Assembly: GCF_900186955.1 (NCBI RefSeq)
Contig: NZ_LT906438.1
Location: forward strand, 2,170,001 to 2,234,000
Direction: 5' to 3'
DNA: 64,000 nt
Source: Bacillus pumilus
GTDB lineage: Bacteria; Bacillota; Bacilli; Bacillales; Bacillaceae
Shown: positions 17,719 to 28,813 of the stretch, piece after piece
Numbering within the stretch: the stretch's first letter is position 1
How the letters are laid out: every line of letters starts with the position of its first letter
Notes under the pieces: model-generated
The model's input: only the letters and a program-made list of their open reading frames with translations
Database searches by the model: none
Told to the model about the DNA's origin: nothing
Translations under genes and position numbers: made by a program

Positions 17719-19450
17719 CTGTTGTTTTGACATCATTTGCTTGATGCAGCAATTCTTTTGCGTGCTGTTTTGTCAGTTCAGTGACTTCCACACCCGCAAT
17801 CATCCTGCCAATTTCACTCACTTTTTCTTCATGACTTAATGGTTTGACGCTTGTCAGTGTTCTGCCTGCTTTAGAGCGTTTAGAAATGAAGAGGTGCGTG
17901 TCAGCCATTGCTGCTACTTGCGGGAGGTGCGTAATGCAGAGCACTTGTGAGCCAGCCGCCACTTTGTAAATTTTTTCGGCAATCGCCTGTGCAACTCTGC
18001 CGCTTACGCCCGTATCGACCTCATCGAAAATAATGGAAGTGACTTCTTGTTTGGCCGAGAAGATACTTTTCACGGCGAGCATAACACGTGAAATTTCTCC
18101 ACCCGAGGCAACTTTTGATAAAGATTTCATCGGTTCGCCAGGATTAGTAGAAATCACAAATTGAGCTTGGTCGATTCCGTTTTTTCCAAGCTGGACGGGC
18201 TTTCCATCTAGCAGCGGATTATCCGTGCTGCTAAAAGGCGCATACCGAATAGAAAAGGATGTATCAAACGTTGATTTTTCCATATACAAATCCTTTAGTT
18301 CTGTTTGAATTTGCTTCGCTAGCTTTTTGGCCCATTTTTTACGAAGCTCCGAAACGTTAAGTGCTTCAAGCAGGGCGTCACGGCTCATTGCATCCAGTTT
18401 GTTTTTAAGCGTCTGCAGGTGACTGTCTCGATTTTGAATTTGATCGATTTCTTCTTCAATCTTCGCCGCATACTCCAAAATTTCCTCAACCGTTGTCCCG
18501 TACTTTCGTTTTAACTGCTTCATTTCATTCAGCCTAGACTCAATTAAATCAAGACGTGCTGGGTCGAACTCTAATTGATCCAGCATGCTTCGCATTTGGA
18601 ACGTCGAATCCTCTAATAAATAGTAAGAGTTCGACACTTGTTCTGATAGCTTTTTCAGATCGTCGTTGATCTCAGAAACCTGCTCGAGCTCGCTCGATGA
18701 CATGCCAACCCAATCAAGTCCCCCCTGCTCATTGCGCAAGGCATTATAGGCGTTTTGGAGTGAGGAAAAGATTTTTTCGTAGTTGCTGATCTGATGGCGC
18801 TCTTCTTGAAGCTTCTCATCTTCTCCCGGCTCTAATTGTGCCGCTTCAATCTCTTCTAGCTGAAATTGCAGTAAATCTAACCGGTGCACCATTTCCTGCT
18901 CATTCTCAGAGAGCTGTTTTAGCTTTTGGGCTGTCTTTGTATATTGCTCATATGCTTCTTGATATTGTGACAGAGCAGGTGCAATTTCTTCTGCTCCAAA
19001 TTGATCGAGTAAATGCAGATGATTTTCATCCTCCATCAATAACTGGTTATCGTGCTGTCCATGTATATCGAGCAAAAGGCGTCCTACTTCGCGTAAAAGT
19101 GAGATTGTAACGAGCTTGCCATTGATGCGGCATATGCTTTTCCCGTTATTGTTCATATCACGGCGAAGAATCATCATTTCATCCGTTGCGTCAATTCCAT
19201 GCTCTTCGCATAAAGCAAATACAGGGTGGTCAGCTGCTGGCACAAGAAAAAGCCCCTCCAGCTCAGCCTTTTTCTCACCATAACGAACAAATTCAGACGA
19301 CCCTCTACCTCCCACAAGAAGTGAGACAGCATCAATCATGATGGATTTCCCTGCACCTGTTTCCCCTGTTAGGACTGTGAGTCCTTTTTCAAATGAAACT
19401 GTTAACTCTTCAATGATTGCAAAGTTTTTAATGGTTAGTTCTGCTAACAC
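17714..19450 (-). CDS. recN: DNA repair ATPase RecN
   Basis: 578 residues, SMC-like. Walker A GETGAGKS near residue 31, a long coiled-coil middle (about 150-370, Glu/Lys/Leu-rich), the ABC signature SKVASGGEISRVMLA and Walker B SIIFDEVDTGVSG. It gathers and protects 3' ends at double-strand breaks for RecA-dependent repair. The ATG at 19450 stands 33 bases after the argR stop, so the two are probably co-transcribed. I found no obvious LexA box between them. Confidence 0.95.
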   Translation of the reverse strand: MLAELTIKNFAIIEELTVSFEKGLTVLTGETGAGKSIMIDAVSLLVGGRGSSEFVRYGEKKAELEGLFLVPAADHPVFALCEEHGIDATDEMMILRRDMNNNGKSICRINGKLVTISLLREVGRLLLDIHGQHDNQLLMEDENHLHLLDQFGAEEIAPALSQYQEAYEQYTKTAQKLKQLSENEQEMVHRLDLLQFQLEEIEAAQLEPGEDEKLQEERHQISNYEKIFSSLQNAYNALRNEQGGLDWVGMSSSELEQVSEINDDLKKLSEQVSNSYYLLEDSTFQMRSMLDQLEFDPARLDLIESRLNEMKQLKRKYGTTVEEILEYAAKIEEEIDQIQNRDSHLQTLKNKLDAMSRDALLEALNVSELRKKWAKKLAKQIQTELKDLYMEKSTFDTSFSIRYAPFSSTDNPLLDGKPVQLGKNGIDQAQFVISTNPGEPMKSLSKVASGGEISRVMLAVKSIFSAKQEVTSIIFDEVDTGVSGRVAQAIAEKIYKVAAGSQVLCITHLPQVAAMADTHLFISKRSKAGRTLTSVKPLSHEEKVSEIGRMIAGVEVTELTKQHAKELLHQANDVKTTG

Positions 19451-19483
19451 TCATTTGACACCTCTTTTTGTAAACCTGATTCT

Positions 19484-19933
19484 TTATAGAAGCTCTAAAA
19501 TTTTGCTTGAAACTGTTTCCGTATCATCTGGAGTGCGGCAAATGATCAAAATGGTGTCATCTCCGCAAATGGTTCCCATGATTTCTTCCCAATCTAAATT
19601 ATCCATTAAAGCCCCAATCGCCTGTGCATTACCCGGCATGGTTTTGAGGACGATTAAATGACTGGCAGCATCCATTTTAATAAATGCATCCATTAAGGAT
19701 CGCTTTAGTTTAGACAGCGGATTAAACCGCTGATCCGCTGGAAGGCTGTATTTATATGTTCCATTGTTCGTTGGCACTTTCACTAAATGCAATTCTTTAA
19801 TATCTCTTGAAACGGTCGCTTGTGTAATGTTATATCCATCGGATTTTAAAATATCGACTAGTTCATCTTGTGTTTCAATCTCTTGGCTCGCGATGATTTC
19901 TCTAATCTTGATATGCCTTTGACCTTTATTCAT
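19484..19933 (-). CDS. argR: Arginine repressor/activator ArgR (AhrC)
   Basis: 149 residues. An N-terminal winged-helix DNA-binding domain with the SR motif ([20 protein letters not shown]) and a C-terminal hexamerisation and arginine-binding domain ([15 protein letters not shown]). It represses arginine biosynthesis and activates catabolism when arginine is bound. The ATG at 19933 has GGGGGG close upstream. It stands between tlyA and recN as in B. subtilis. A 5-base inverted repeat TGAAC-N4-GTTCA lies in its upstream region. Confidence 0.95.
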   Translation of the reverse strand: MNKGQRHIKIREIIASQEIETQDELVDILKSDGYNITQATVSRDIKELHLVKVPTNNGTYKYSLPADQRFNPLSKLKRSLMDAFIKMDAASHLIVLKTMPGNAQAIGALMDNLDWEEIMGTICGDDTILIICRTPDDTETVSSKILELL

Positions 19934-20051
19934 TTTTGACCCCCCTAGGCGTTTGATCTCAGTTTGTCTTTACGTTCTATGTTATATGAACCACAGTTCA
20001 AAAAACAAGCGTTACGTGAGAAACGGCCAATTCTCATCTTTTGACCATGTA

Positions 20052-20083
20052 AAAAGGAATAATAGCGAGCTATTATTCCTTTT
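20052..20083 (-). terminator. Terminator of tlyA
   Basis: Perfect 14-base inverted repeat AAAAGGAATAATAG / CTATTATTCCTTTT nine bases after the tlyA stop. It separates tlyA from argR. Confidence 0.85.
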
Positions 20084-20092
20084 GTTTCAATC

Positions 20093-20947
20093 TCATGTGT
20101 CAGCCGGCTCAGGACTGTTTTTCTTTTCTTTCAATACAGAATGGGCTTCCTTGACGATCTTTTCAAGCTCTGAAACCTGAAGTGCCGCATTCTCTTCTTG
20201 ATCGGGATGAAGCACTAAATGGAGAAGGAACTCAATATTCCCGTCTCCGCCAGTAATAGGCGAAAATGATACATCCTTCACATCATAGCCTTCTTTTGCA
20301 GCAAATTCATTCATCTCTTCGAGTACACCAAGGTGGACCGATGGATCTCGCACGATGCCTTTTTTCCCAACAAGCTCTCTGCCTGCTTCAAATTGAGGCT
20401 TGACGAGTGCAATACAGTCTCCGCCCGGGACAAGAATGTGCTTTAAAGCCGGAAGGATGAGTTTAAGTGAAATAAAAGAGACATCAATTGACGCTACTTC
20501 TGGCAATCCTTCAGTAAAATCTCCTGGGACGGAATGACGGAAATTGGTGCGCTCCATGACGATTACCCTGTCATCCTGCCTTAATTTCCACGCAAGCTGA
20601 TTGTAGCCAACATCAACAGCATATGATTTGACTGCTCCATTTTGAATCGCACAATCTGTAAATCCACCTGTTGATGAACCAATATCAATTAGCAATTTCC
20701 CTTCAACGGTTAAGTCGAATTCTTTTAGCGCTTTTTCCAGTTTTAATCCGCCGCGGCTCACATATTTCAGAGGGTTCCCTTTCACAGTGAGCGGTGTATC
20801 ACGAGCGATTTTCTCTCCTGGTTTATCCAAACGGTTTTCATTTGAGTAAACGATCCCTGCCATAATGGCACGCTTTGCTTTCTCTCTCGTTTCCATTAGT
20901 CCTTGTTCGACTAATAAAACGTCAAGTCGTTCTTTCTTTGATGTCAT
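20093..20947 (-). CDS. tlyA: TlyA/YqxC-family rRNA 2'-O-methyltransferase
   Basis: 284 residues. An N-terminal S4 RNA-binding domain (about 7-66) and an FtsJ-type methyltransferase domain with the SAM motif [14 protein letters not shown]. TlyA proteins methylate ribose in 16S and 23S rRNA. Its start overlaps the dxs stop by four bases (ATGA), so translation is coupled. The C-terminal ~25 residues are charged and probably disordered. Confidence 0.9.
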   Translation of the reverse strand: MTSKKERLDVLLVEQGLMETREKAKRAIMAGIVYSNENRLDKPGEKIARDTPLTVKGNPLKYVSRGGLKLEKALKEFDLTVEGKLLIDIGSSTGGFTDCAIQNGAVKSYAVDVGYNQLAWKLRQDDRVIVMERTNFRHSVPGDFTEGLPEVASIDVSFISLKLILPALKHILVPGGDCIALVKPQFEAGRELVGKKGIVRDPSVHLGVLEEMNEFAAKEGYDVKDVSFSPITGGDGNIEFLLHLVLHPDQEENAALQVSELEKIVKEAHSVLKEKKNSPEPADT

Positions 20948-22845
20948 GATCCAATTCCTTTTCTTGGTGCTGCGGGAAGCAGGTCACGTAAAGTGTCAGC
21001 AACCTGTGCTTTCGTCAAACCAATTTCTTCAAGCAGGGCATCAACACTTCCATGCTCAATAAATTCATCTGGAATGCCCATACGTTCTACTTTAATATGA
21101 GATGCTTTCTTATCGTGTATATATTCTAAGACGCTGCTGCCAAATCCACCTTGGAGCACAGCTTCTTCAATCGTTAAAATTGGAATACCTTCAGAAAAAA
21201 TGTCATTTAACATCGCTTCATCAAGAGGCTTAATAAAACGAGCATTGACAACACGAACCGATTTCCCTTCTTTTTGAAGTTCTTCTGCAGCTTGGAGCGC
21301 CATTTTAATTGTCGTACCAAATGTTAAAATCACAGCATCCTTCCCTGGACGAAGAACCTCCCAGGACCCAATCGGAATGGTTTTCAGCTGATCATCCATT
21401 TTGACACCTAGCCCATTACCGCGCGGGAAGCGCATAGCAATAGGACCGTCATCATACTGAATGGCTGTATTGACCATGTGCTGTCCTTCATTTTCATCTT
21501 TTGGCATCATGAGCACCATATTCGGCATATGACGCATAAAGGCAATATCAAACACACCTTGATGGGTTTCTCCATCTGCACCGACAAGTCCCGCACGGTC
21601 AATGCCAATAAATACGTTAAGGTTCTGACGGCAAATATCGTGTAGCACTTGGTCATAGGCTCTTTGCAGGAACGTTGAATAAATCGCTAAAAATGGCTTC
21701 ATGTCCTGCGTCGCAAGCCCAGCTGCCATTGTGGCTGCATGCTGCTCGGCAATTCCTACATCAAACATCCGCTCTGGAAATTCCTTCGCAAAGCCTTCAA
21801 GCTTTGAACCAACAGGCATCGCAGGCGTGATCGCAACAATCCGCTCATCTTCCCGCGCCAGCTTTCTGACCGTTTCACTAACGAGACCACTCCAAGACGG
21901 AGCTGCTGCTGCCGGTTTTACAAAATCACCTGTATCAATTTTGTATGGACCTGTACCGTGCCAAGTCCCGATTTTATCGGATTCTGCCGGCTGATAGCCT
22001 TTTCCTTTTTTCGTGATGACATGCAGAAGAACCGGACCTTTTGTTTTCTTTGCATATTCAAGATTTTCAAAAAGATCTTCATACGAATGTCCATCGACAG
22101 GACCTAAGTAGGTAAATCCCATTTCCTCAAAGAACATGCCAGATACAAGTAGATATTTGAGGCTGTCTTTGATACGCTCTGCTGTGGCAGCAAGCTTTCC
22201 ACCTACAGCTGGAATGCGCTTGAATAAATATTCAAGTTCGTCTTTTACCCATTGGTATTTGCCAGCTGTACGTAATCTGCCAAGCATTGTGTGAATCGCA
22301 CCGACGTTTGGTGCAATACTCATTTCATTGTCGTTTAATATGACAATCATATCTTTCTTTTCATCACCGATATGATTCAAAGCTTCTAGCGCCATACCTC
22401 CGGTTAGTGCACCGTCTCCGATAATCGGCAGGATATATTCATCTGTCCCTTTGATATCACGCGCTGCCGCCATACCCATCGCGCCAGATAACGAGGTTGA
22501 ACTGTGACCTGTCTCCCACACATCATGCTCGCTTTCATTTCGTTTAGGAAAACCGCAAAGCCCTTTATATTGACGAAGTGTATCAAACTCCGCCCCTCTT
22601 CCCGTTAACAGCTTATGAACGTACGACTGATGTCCAACATCCCAGAGGAATTTGTCTTTTGGGCTGTCAAATACTTTATGAAGCGCAACAGTCAGTTCAA
22701 CGACTCCTAGGTTCGGACCGATATGCCCACCAGAGTTAGCTAAGGACTCAATTAAAAACATGCGAATGTCAGCGCTAAGCTCCTCTAATTCTGCATTTGA
22801 CATTCCTTTTAGAAACGTTGGATTTTTTATTGATAAAAGATCCAA
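20944..22845 (-). CDS. dxs: 1-deoxy-D-xylulose-5-phosphate synthase
   Basis: 633 residues, transketolase fold. Thiamine-diphosphate motif [15 protein letters not shown]...ILNDNEMS, catalytic region [11 protein letters not shown], and C-terminal transketolase domains ([15 protein letters not shown]). It condenses pyruvate and glyceraldehyde 3-phosphate, the first step of the MEP isoprenoid route, upstream of IspA. The start is TTG (22843-22845), which aligns with B. subtilis MDLLSI. It has only a weak ribosome site and lies in a small inverted repeat (see findings). Confidence 0.96.
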   Translation of the reverse strand: MDLLSIKNPTFLKGMSNAELEELSADIRMFLIESLANSGGHIGPNLGVVELTVALHKVFDSPKDKFLWDVGHQSYVHKLLTGRGAEFDTLRQYKGLCGFPKRNESEHDVWETGHSSTSLSGAMGMAAARDIKGTDEYILPIIGDGALTGGMALEALNHIGDEKKDMIVILNDNEMSIAPNVGAIHTMLGRLRTAGKYQWVKDELEYLFKRIPAVGGKLAATAERIKDSLKYLLVSGMFFEEMGFTYLGPVDGHSYEDLFENLEYAKKTKGPVLLHVITKKGKGYQPAESDKIGTWHGTGPYKIDTGDFVKPAAAAPSWSGLVSETVRKLAREDERIVAITPAMPVGSKLEGFAKEFPERMFDVGIAEQHAATMAAGLATQDMKPFLAIYSTFLQRAYDQVLHDICRQNLNVFIGIDRAGLVGADGETHQGVFDIAFMRHMPNMVLMMPKDENEGQHMVNTAIQYDDGPIAMRFPRGNGLGVKMDDQLKTIPIGSWEVLRPGKDAVILTFGTTIKMALQAAEELQKEGKSVRVVNARFIKPLDEAMLNDIFSEGIPILTIEEAVLQGGFGSSVLEYIHDKKASHIKVERMGIPDEFIEHGSVDALLEEIGLTKAQVADTLRDLLPAAPRKGIGS

Positions 22846-22884
22846 TTAGGATCAACTCGCTTTCAACAAAATTTCTATATACAT

Positions 22885-22913
22885 CTATAATGCCTCATTC
22901 CTTTGAAAACCAA
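22885..22913 (-). promoter_or_regulatory. Candidate sigma-A promoter of dxs
   Basis: TTGGTT and TTATAG on the minus strand with a 17-base spacer, in the 150-base gap between ispA and dxs. Confidence 0.4.
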
Positions 22914-22940
22914 TAGGGAATAAGAGTTGTCTCATCATAA

Positions 22941-22958
22941 TAAACTGTTTACAGTTTA
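22941..22958. promoter_or_regulatory. Perfect 18-base palindrome upstream of dxs
   Basis: TAAACTGT-TT-ACAGTTTA: eight-base arms around two bases. It lies about 28 bases upstream of the candidate dxs -35 and has no T run, so it looks like an operator more than a terminator. The binding protein is unknown. Confidence 0.45.
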
Positions 22959-22995
22959 CCACAATTGCTCGAGGACCCTCAAATCTAGGCTGTTT

Positions 22996-23886
22996 TTAAT
23001 GATCTCTTGAGGCAATTAGATCACATAAATCATGCAACAATTGCTGCTCTAATTGAAGATTTGAGACAATTTCTTTTGCACGTGTGATGTGCTCATGCAG
23101 CTTTTCTTTTGCTCCTGAAAGCGTTAATAAAGAAGGATATGTCGACTTTTCATTTGCTGTATCAGAGCCGACCCGTTTTCCGATTTTTTCTTCGCTTCCT
23201 TCGAGATCTAAAATATCATCACGGATTTGAAACGCAATGCCAATATGATAGCTAAATTCCCTTAGCTTTTCGATATCGTCATCTGATGCTCCTGCTAGCA
23301 TTGCACCTGCTGCGACGCTGAACGTAAGGAGTTTTCCTGTTTTACGGGCGTGAATGGATTCTAGTTCAGCAAGCGATACTTGCTTTTGCTCTGCTTCCAT
23401 GTCGTCAAATTGACCGCCAACCATTCCTAGAGCACCTGCTGACTTTACAAGCTCATCCACAATTCTGAGCTTTTTGTCAGCAGAGACGCTGCTAGACAGC
23501 TGAGATGTAATCAGGCGGAAGCTTTCTGTTAAAAGGGCATCACCTGCGAGAACCGCTGTTGCTTCTCCGTACACTTTATGATTCGTCGGTTTTCCTCTGC
23601 GAAGGTCATCGTCGTCCATGCAAGGAAGGTCATCATGTATCAATGAATACGTATGAATCATCTCAACCGCACAGCCGACAGGTATACCGTCTTCTTCGTT
23701 TTTACCGTAGGCATTTAGAAGAGCAAGAACGAGAACAGGTCGAAGCCTTTTCCCGCCCGCTTTAAGAGAATAGAGCATAGAAGATTTCAGGTCTTCAGGA
23801 ATCGTCAATTCCTGAACATATGTAAATAAATAATCTTCAATGGTCTGTTTTCGTGTTGTTAAAAATTCATTTAAATTACTTGTCAC
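22996..23886 (-). CDS. ispA: Farnesyl diphosphate synthase (geranyltranstransferase)
   Basis: About 296 residues. Both aspartate-rich motifs are present: [14 protein letters not shown] and DDILDLEG. It extends dimethylallyl diphosphate to farnesyl diphosphate for quinones and undecaprenyl phosphate. Two in-frame starts exist: ATG at 23892 is only three bases from AAGGAGG, whereas GTG at 23886 is nine bases away and aligns with the B. subtilis N-terminus (MTNKL), so the GTG is used. It overlaps xseB by 11 bases. Confidence 0.94.
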   Translation of the reverse strand: MTSNLNEFLTTRKQTIEDYLFTYVQELTIPEDLKSSMLYSLKAGGKRLRPVLVLALLNAYGKNEEDGIPVGCAVEMIHTYSLIHDDLPCMDDDDLRRGKPTNHKVYGEATAVLAGDALLTESFRLITSQLSSSVSADKKLRIVDELVKSAGALGMVGGQFDDMEAEQKQVSLAELESIHARKTGKLLTFSVAAGAMLAGASDDDIEKLREFSYHIGIAFQIRDDILDLEGSEEKIGKRVGSDTANEKSTYPSLLTLSGAKEKLHEHITRAKEIVSNLQLEQQLLHDLCDLIASRDH

Positions 23887-24136
23887 CAGCATCGGCCTCC
23901 TTCACTGAGAAGGGAGCTAGCTCACCGTCCTCTTTTAAAATGAAATCCATTTGCTTTTCAACATGCTGTAATTTTTCATGACAAAGCTTCGAAAGGGTCA
24001 TCCCTTCTTGGAAATAATGAATGGCCTGCTCAAGTGGTACATCTCCTTCTTCGAGCTTTCCCACAATCTCCTCAAGACCTTTCATCGCCTCTTCAAATGT
24101 CATTTGTTCTTCTTTTTGTTTATTGGATTCTGTCAT
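23876..24136 (-). CDS. xseB: Exodeoxyribonuclease VII small subunit
   Basis: 86 residues, helical and acidic, with the family core [27 protein letters not shown]. It binds XseA to form ExoVII. It overlaps the end of xseA by four bases (ATGA) and its own end contains the ribosome site of ispA, so the three genes are tightly coupled. Confidence 0.93.
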   Translation of the reverse strand: MTESNKQKEEQMTFEEAMKGLEEIVGKLEEGDVPLEQAIHYFQEGMTLSKLCHEKLQHVEKQMDFILKEDGELAPFSVKEADAGDK

Positions 24137-25479
24137 GTTGATTGCCCCTCCTTCTCAATAACCTCACAAATCAGACGTCCATCCTTCATCGTGATGGTCA
24201 GCTGATCCTGCGTCTCTACTTGGTTCACACTTTTTATTAGTTCATCTTCTTTATAGGCTAAGCTATAGCCTCTTTCCATCACTTGAAGTGGATTTAATGC
24301 ATTTAGTTTACCAAGAACCGATTGGAACTGCGAATGAATTGTTTTCATTTGCACATTCATACTGCGAATGAGCTGTTCTGTTTCATTGGCGTGGCGTTTT
24401 TTCGCTTGAAGCAGCTGCTCTTTAGGGTGAAGCGGCTTCAGCCTGTATGTCTGGCGGTCTAGCTGACTGCGTTTTAGCTCAATTTGCCTCGATAGCTGTT
24501 TTTGAAAACGGTCAAATACCAAATCGAATTGCTGCTCTTTTTGCTCCTGTAATCGTTTTGGAAAACGGAAGGCATAAGAGGATTGCAGCGCCACAAGACG
24601 ATCCTTCGCTTGTGAGGTTCGATTCTTTACCGCTCTTGTTAGCCGTATATCGATTGATTTGATTCGTTCAATTAAATCGGTCGTGCTTGGAACAGCAAGT
24701 TCGGCTGCTCCTGTTGGTGTGGGTGCTCTCATATCTGCAGTGAAATCACTGATCGTAAAGTCTGTTTCGTGTCCAACTGCAGATATGATTGGAATGTCTG
24801 ATGCGAAGATGGCTCTTGCGACAGCTTCTTCATTAAAAGCCCAAAGCTCTTCAATCGAACCGCCTCCTCTTCCGACAATCAAGACATCACAGAGCTGTTT
24901 TTCATTCGCTTCCTTAATCCGCTCTACGATGGAACGGGTCGCATGCTCACCTTGAACGAGCGCCGGAAGCACAATGATTTTCGCCTGCTGATAGCGCCGA
25001 TTAATGGTCGTAATGACATCTCGAACAGCCGCTCCTGTTGGAGACGTAATGACACCAACAACCTCTGGATATTCAGGGATTGGCTTTTTATAGCGCGCAT
25101 CAAATAAGCCTTCACTTGCTAGCTTTTTCTTCAGCTCTTCATAAGCGAGATGAAGAGCACCAACACCATCAGGCTGCATTTCTTTTGCATATAATTGATA
25201 GTTGCCGCTTGGTTCATAGACTTGAATTCCGCCGCGTACAAACACCTTCATTCCACTCTTAGGTGAAAAAGGCAGCTTCGCCGCAGAGCGCTGAAACATG
25301 ACAGCTTGCATGCGTGCGTTTTCGTCTTTTAAGGTGAAGTACACATGTCCTCTTGAATGAATCTTGACATTGGATAGCTCACCTTTGATCCAAATATCTT
25401 CTAAATGCGGATCAACATCAAATTTTCTTTTTATGTATTTTGTAAGGGCTGTGACCGTCACAAAGGCTTTTTCACTCAT
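24133..25479 (-). CDS. xseA: Exodeoxyribonuclease VII large subunit
   Basis: 448 residues, identical in length to B. subtilis XseA when started at the ATG at 25477-25479, which follows GAGGAGGAATACGTC; the frame is open ten codons further but that start lacks support. N-terminal OB fold ([20 protein letters not shown]), catalytic core with [13 protein letters not shown] and [14 protein letters not shown], and a C-terminal coiled coil (about 280-400). It degrades single-stranded DNA from both ends. Confidence 0.95.
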   Translation of the reverse strand: MSEKAFVTVTALTKYIKRKFDVDPHLEDIWIKGELSNVKIHSRGHVYFTLKDENARMQAVMFQRSAAKLPFSPKSGMKVFVRGGIQVYEPSGNYQLYAKEMQPDGVGALHLAYEELKKKLASEGLFDARYKKPIPEYPEVVGVITSPTGAAVRDVITTINRRYQQAKIIVLPALVQGEHATRSIVERIKEANEKQLCDVLIVGRGGGSIEELWAFNEEAVARAIFASDIPIISAVGHETDFTISDFTADMRAPTPTGAAELAVPSTTDLIERIKSIDIRLTRAVKNRTSQAKDRLVALQSSYAFRFPKRLQEQKEQQFDLVFDRFQKQLSRQIELKRSQLDRQTYRLKPLHPKEQLLQAKKRHANETEQLIRSMNVQMKTIHSQFQSVLGKLNALNPLQVMERGYSLAYKEDELIKSVNQVETQDQLTITMKDGRLICEVIEKEGQST

Positions 25480-25497
25480 GACGTATTCCTCCTCTTC

Positions 25498-25541
25498 AAA
25501 AACGCACATTCATCCACCAGCAGCATGCAGGTGGATGAATG
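25498..25541 (-). terminator. Strong stem-loop between folD and xseA
   Basis: Perfect 12-base inverted repeat CATTCATCCACC / GGTGGATGAATG (25507-25518 and 25530-25541). On the minus strand a run of five T begins four bases after the stem. It probably terminates or attenuates transcription from folD into xseA. Confidence 0.65.
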
Positions 25542-25549
25542 GATAAAGC

Positions 25550-26401
25550 TTATGCTAATGTACGTTTTGCTGATTTAACCGTATTATGTGCAAGCATCGT
25601 AATCGTCATTGGACCGACTCCGCCAGGGACTGGTGTGATATAAGAAGCTTTTTCTTTTGCCTCTTCAAAATCAACATCTCCAACAAGCTTTCCATTATCC
25701 AACCGATTGACTCCTACATCGATCACAATAGCGCCTTCTTTAATTTGGTCAGCTTTAATAAAGTTTGCTCGACCGACGGCAACAACTAAAATATCCGCTT
25801 TCAACGTATGTTCTGAAATATTCGCTGTTCTTGAATGGCAATAAGTAACCGTTGCGTTTTCGTTTAACAGTAATTGTCCTACTGGTTTACCGACAATATT
25901 GCTGCGTCCGACAACAACGACTTCTTTTCCAGAAAGACTGACGCCCGTTTTATTTAGTAATTCAACAATGCCTGCTGGTGTGCATGGAAGGAATGTGTCT
26001 TCCCCAAGGAGCATTTTCCCGATATTCAATGGATGGAAACCATCAACATCTTTTTCAGGTGAAATACGTTCAATCACGGCTTTTTCAGAAATATGTTTTG
26101 GCAGTGGAAGCTGAACAAGAATCCCGTGGAATTGATCGTTCGCATTGTACTGATCAATCAGCTGAAGCAATGCTTCTTCTGTTAAAGAAGCATCTAAATG
26201 ATCTAGCTGGAAATGCATCCCCATTGCTTCTGCTGCTTTTTTCTTCCCACGTACGTAAGAAAGTGAAGCCGGATCATCACCGATTAGAATAACGGCAAGA
26301 CCAGGTGTGACACCTTTTTGTTTTAGCTCTTCTACTTCTTTTGCTAATTGCTCACGCTTTTCTTTTGCTGTTTCTTTCCCATCGATGATTGTTGCTGTCA
26401 T
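25550..26401 (-). CDS. folD: Methylenetetrahydrofolate dehydrogenase/cyclohydrolase FolD
   Basis: 283 residues. Catalytic Lys region [14 protein letters not shown], substrate motif [16 protein letters not shown] motif [17 protein letters not shown] and the closing [18 protein letters not shown]. It interconverts methylene-, methenyl- and formyl-tetrahydrofolate. The ATG at 26401 follows GGAGGATTCGAC. It is 11 bases after nusB. Confidence 0.96.
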   Translation of the reverse strand: MTATIIDGKETAKEKREQLAKEVEELKQKGVTPGLAVILIGDDPASLSYVRGKKKAAEAMGMHFQLDHLDASLTEEALLQLIDQYNANDQFHGILVQLPLPKHISEKAVIERISPEKDVDGFHPLNIGKMLLGEDTFLPCTPAGIVELLNKTGVSLSGKEVVVVGRSNIVGKPVGQLLLNENATVTYCHSRTANISEHTLKADILVVAVGRANFIKADQIKEGAIVIDVGVNRLDNGKLVGDVDFEEAKEKASYITPVPGGVGPMTITMLAHNTVKSAKRTLA

Positions 26402-26412
26402 GTCGAATCCTC

Positions 26413-26808
26413 CTATTGCTGCTTTAGGTCGTTTTTAATGTTTGAAAGTACTCCATTTACAAATTTCGATGCTTTATCGTCACCGAATAATTTGGCCAGT
26501 TCAATCGCTTCATTCATTGAGACACTAACCGGGATATCTTCTTGATACACCATCTCGTACACAGACAGCCTTAAAATGGCTCTGTCTACGTTTGCAATAC
26601 GATCGAGTTTCCAATTCACTAGATGCTGTGAAATCATGTCATCGAGCTTGTCCTTTTGTTCAAGCACACCGAAAACCAGCTCCTCGAAAAAAGGATCTGA
26701 TTCTTGTTCATCCAGCGCATGTGTAATGGCCTCTTTCGGATCAATATTGCTCACATCAATTTGAAATAATGTTTGTAGCGCCTTTTCTCTTGCAGTTCTT
26801 CTTTTCAT
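26413..26808 (-). CDS. nusB: Transcription antitermination factor NusB
   Basis: 131 residues, all-helical, starting with the arginine-rich RNA-binding segment [15 protein letters not shown]. It binds boxA RNA with NusE in rRNA antitermination. Family motifs [19 protein letters not shown] and [15 protein letters not shown] are intact. ATG after AAAGGAGTAAATA. Confidence 0.95.
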   Translation of the reverse strand: MKRRTAREKALQTLFQIDVSNIDPKEAITHALDEQESDPFFEELVFGVLEQKDKLDDMISQHLVNWKLDRIANVDRAILRLSVYEMVYQEDIPVSVSMNEAIELAKLFGDDKASKFVNGVLSNIKNDLKQQ

Positions 26809-26973
26809 TATTTACTCCTTTAACCACTTTATCCGCTTGTCGTTAAGCCATACAGAGATCATAACATATTTTGACCGTGGTCGCACCAAGATCCATGCGA
26901 GCTGTGACGAAAAACGAATCAATCAACGTGTGAGATCTTTATTATTCGGAAATGACCCAAAAATGGGCTTTAA

Positions 26974-27003
26974 AAAACCAAAGAGGCAATGCCTCCTTGG
27001 TTT
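26974..27003 (-). terminator. Terminator of the accB-accC-yqhY unit
   Basis: AAACCAA-GAGGC / GCCTC-TTGGTTT stem followed by six T on the minus strand. Confidence 0.85.
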
Positions 27004-27019
27004 CACTTGAACTCTTTTT

Positions 27020-27433
27020 TTACATTTCTTGATCTACTTCAGCCTCAGATGCTTTAGTATCAAATTGAATACCAACGACATGAATATTGATTTCATTAAT
27101 CGTTAAAGCAGTCATGTTCAAAAGAGTTTGACGGATATTTTCTTGTACAGCAGTGGATACCTTTGGAATGGATAGGCCAAATTCAACCACACAATATACA
27201 TCGATTGTGATGCCTTCATCAGAGACATCTACTTTCACACCTTTACGGTGATTTTTCTTACCAAAGCGTTCTGCTACATCAGCAGCGAAATTGCCGCGCA
27301 TTTCGGCAATGCCTTCGACTTCTGAAGCGGCGATCCCAGCAATGACCTCAATCACTTCTGGTGCAATTTGCACTTTTCCCAATTGATCTTCATCAAGGTT
27401 CATTTCAAGCAAATTGTTTTCTGACACGATCAT
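27020..27433 (-). CDS. yqhY: Asp23/Gls24 family protein YqhY
   Basis: 137 residues. The DUF322/Asp23 core (IAPEVIEVIAGIAASEVEGI ... TVNEINIHVVGI-type ending) is clear. The family is small, acidic and cytoplasmic or membrane-associated. In Firmicutes yqhY is linked to accB-accC and genetic work in B. subtilis ties it to control of acetyl-CoA carboxylase; the mechanism is not visible here. ATG after GGAGGTGA, 19 bases downstream of accC. Confidence 0.93.
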   Translation of the reverse strand: MIVSENNLLEMNLDEDQLGKVQIAPEVIEVIAGIAASEVEGIAEMRGNFAADVAERFGKKNHRKGVKVDVSDEGITIDVYCVVEFGLSIPKVSTAVQENIRQTLLNMTALTINEINIHVVGIQFDTKASEAEVDQEM

Positions 27434-27452
27434 TCACCTCCGAAAGCTGTGA

Positions 27453-28802
27453 TTATTTCATGATTTGGTATGTTTCTAAAAACTTCGTATTAAAATTACC
27501 ACTCACAAATGTTTCATGCTCAAGCAATCTTAGATGGAATGGGATCGTTGTGTAGACCCCTTCAATGACGAATTCTTGAAGCGAGCGTTTCATTCTCGCA
27601 ATCGCTTCTTCTCTCGTCTTACCATATGTGATCACCTTTGCAATCATACTATCGTAATATGGCGGAATCACATAGCCCGGATAAGCGGCAGAATCAACAC
27701 GTACTCCTAGACCGCCTGGCGGAAGATACATTTTAATTTCACCAGCTGAAGGCATGAAGTTTTTCTCTGGGTTCTCTGCATTAATACGGCATTCGATTGC
27801 CCATCCTTCATATACGACATCCTCTTGTGTAAGAGAAAGCTTCTCACCTGATGCGACTTTAATTTGTTCTTTGATCAAGTCAACACCTGTGACCATTTCT
27901 GTTACAGGATGCTCTACTTGAATACGGGTATTCATTTCCATGAAGTAGAACTTCTCTTCATTATAATCATAAATGAATTCGACTGTTCCAGCACCAGTGT
28001 ATTCAACAGCTTCTGCAGCTTTTACGGCTGCTTCACCCATTTGCTCACGGATGTCTGCATTCAGCGCTGGTGATGGCGTTTCTTCAAGAAGCTTTTGCAT
28101 TCTTCTTTGAATCGAGCAATCACGCTCTCCTAAATGAATGGTATTGCCATGCTGATCTGCAAGCACTTGGATTTCCACGTGTCTAAAGTCTTCAATGAAC
28201 TTTTCTAAATAGACGCCAGGGTTACCAAAGTTTTGCGCTGCTTCCTGCTGCGTGATGGTGACACCGTTAATAAGCTCTTCTTCGGTACGAGCTACACGGA
28301 TTCCTTTACCACCGCCGCCGGCAGTTGCTTTTATAATCACAGGATACCCAATACTTGCTGCTGTTGAAACAGCATCATCAAGATCTTTTACAATTCCTTG
28401 GGAACCAGGAACAATCGGAACGCCAGCATCTTTCATTGTTTCCCTTGCGACATCTTTCGTTCCCATTTTGGAAATCGCTGACGCAGTTGGCCCAACAAAG
28501 ATGACATTGCATTCCTCGCAAAGCTCTGCGAAGTCTGCATTTTCAGCAAGGAAGCCGTATCCTGGATGGATGGCATCTGTCCCTGTTAATTTGGCTACAC
28601 TAACAATATTCGTGACATTTAAATAACTATCTTTTGAAGCAGTCGGTCCGATGCAATATGCTTCATCAGCCATTTGAACATGAAGCGCATCGCGATCCGC
28701 TTCAGAAAATACCGCAACTGTTTCAATTCCAAGCTCTTTACAAGCGCGGATAATTCTAACTGCGATTTCTCCTCTGTTTGCAATTAATAGCTTTTTAATC
28801 AT
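27453..28802 (-). CDS. accC: Acetyl-CoA carboxylase, biotin carboxylase subunit
   Basis: 449 residues. N-terminal domain [18 protein letters not shown]-grasp glycine-rich loop [14 protein letters not shown], and the catalytic [16 protein letters not shown] and [13 protein letters not shown] motifs. It carboxylates biotin on AccB with ATP and bicarbonate, the first step of fatty-acid synthesis. It follows accB by 11 bases. Confidence 0.97.
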   Translation of the reverse strand: MIKKLLIANRGEIAVRIIRACKELGIETVAVFSEADRDALHVQMADEAYCIGPTASKDSYLNVTNIVSVAKLTGTDAIHPGYGFLAENADFAELCEECNVIFVGPTASAISKMGTKDVARETMKDAGVPIVPGSQGIVKDLDDAVSTAASIGYPVIIKATAGGGGKGIRVARTEEELINGVTITQQEAAQNFGNPGVYLEKFIEDFRHVEIQVLADQHGNTIHLGERDCSIQRRMQKLLEETPSPALNADIREQMGEAAVKAAEAVEYTGAGTVEFIYDYNEEKFYFMEMNTRIQVEHPVTEMVTGVDLIKEQIKVASGEKLSLTQEDVVYEGWAIECRINAENPEKNFMPSAGEIKMYLPPGGLGVRVDSAAYPGYVIPPYYDSMIAKVITYGKTREEAIARMKRSLQEFVIEGVYTTIPFHLRLLEHETFVSGNFNTKFLETYQIMK

Positions 28803-28813
28803 GATCGTACTCC

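Noticed and set aside
20052..20083. Perfect inverted repeat between tlyA and argR as a possible ArgR operator
   Set aside because: It has the position, A/T flanks and stem of a terminator and does not resemble an ARG box.
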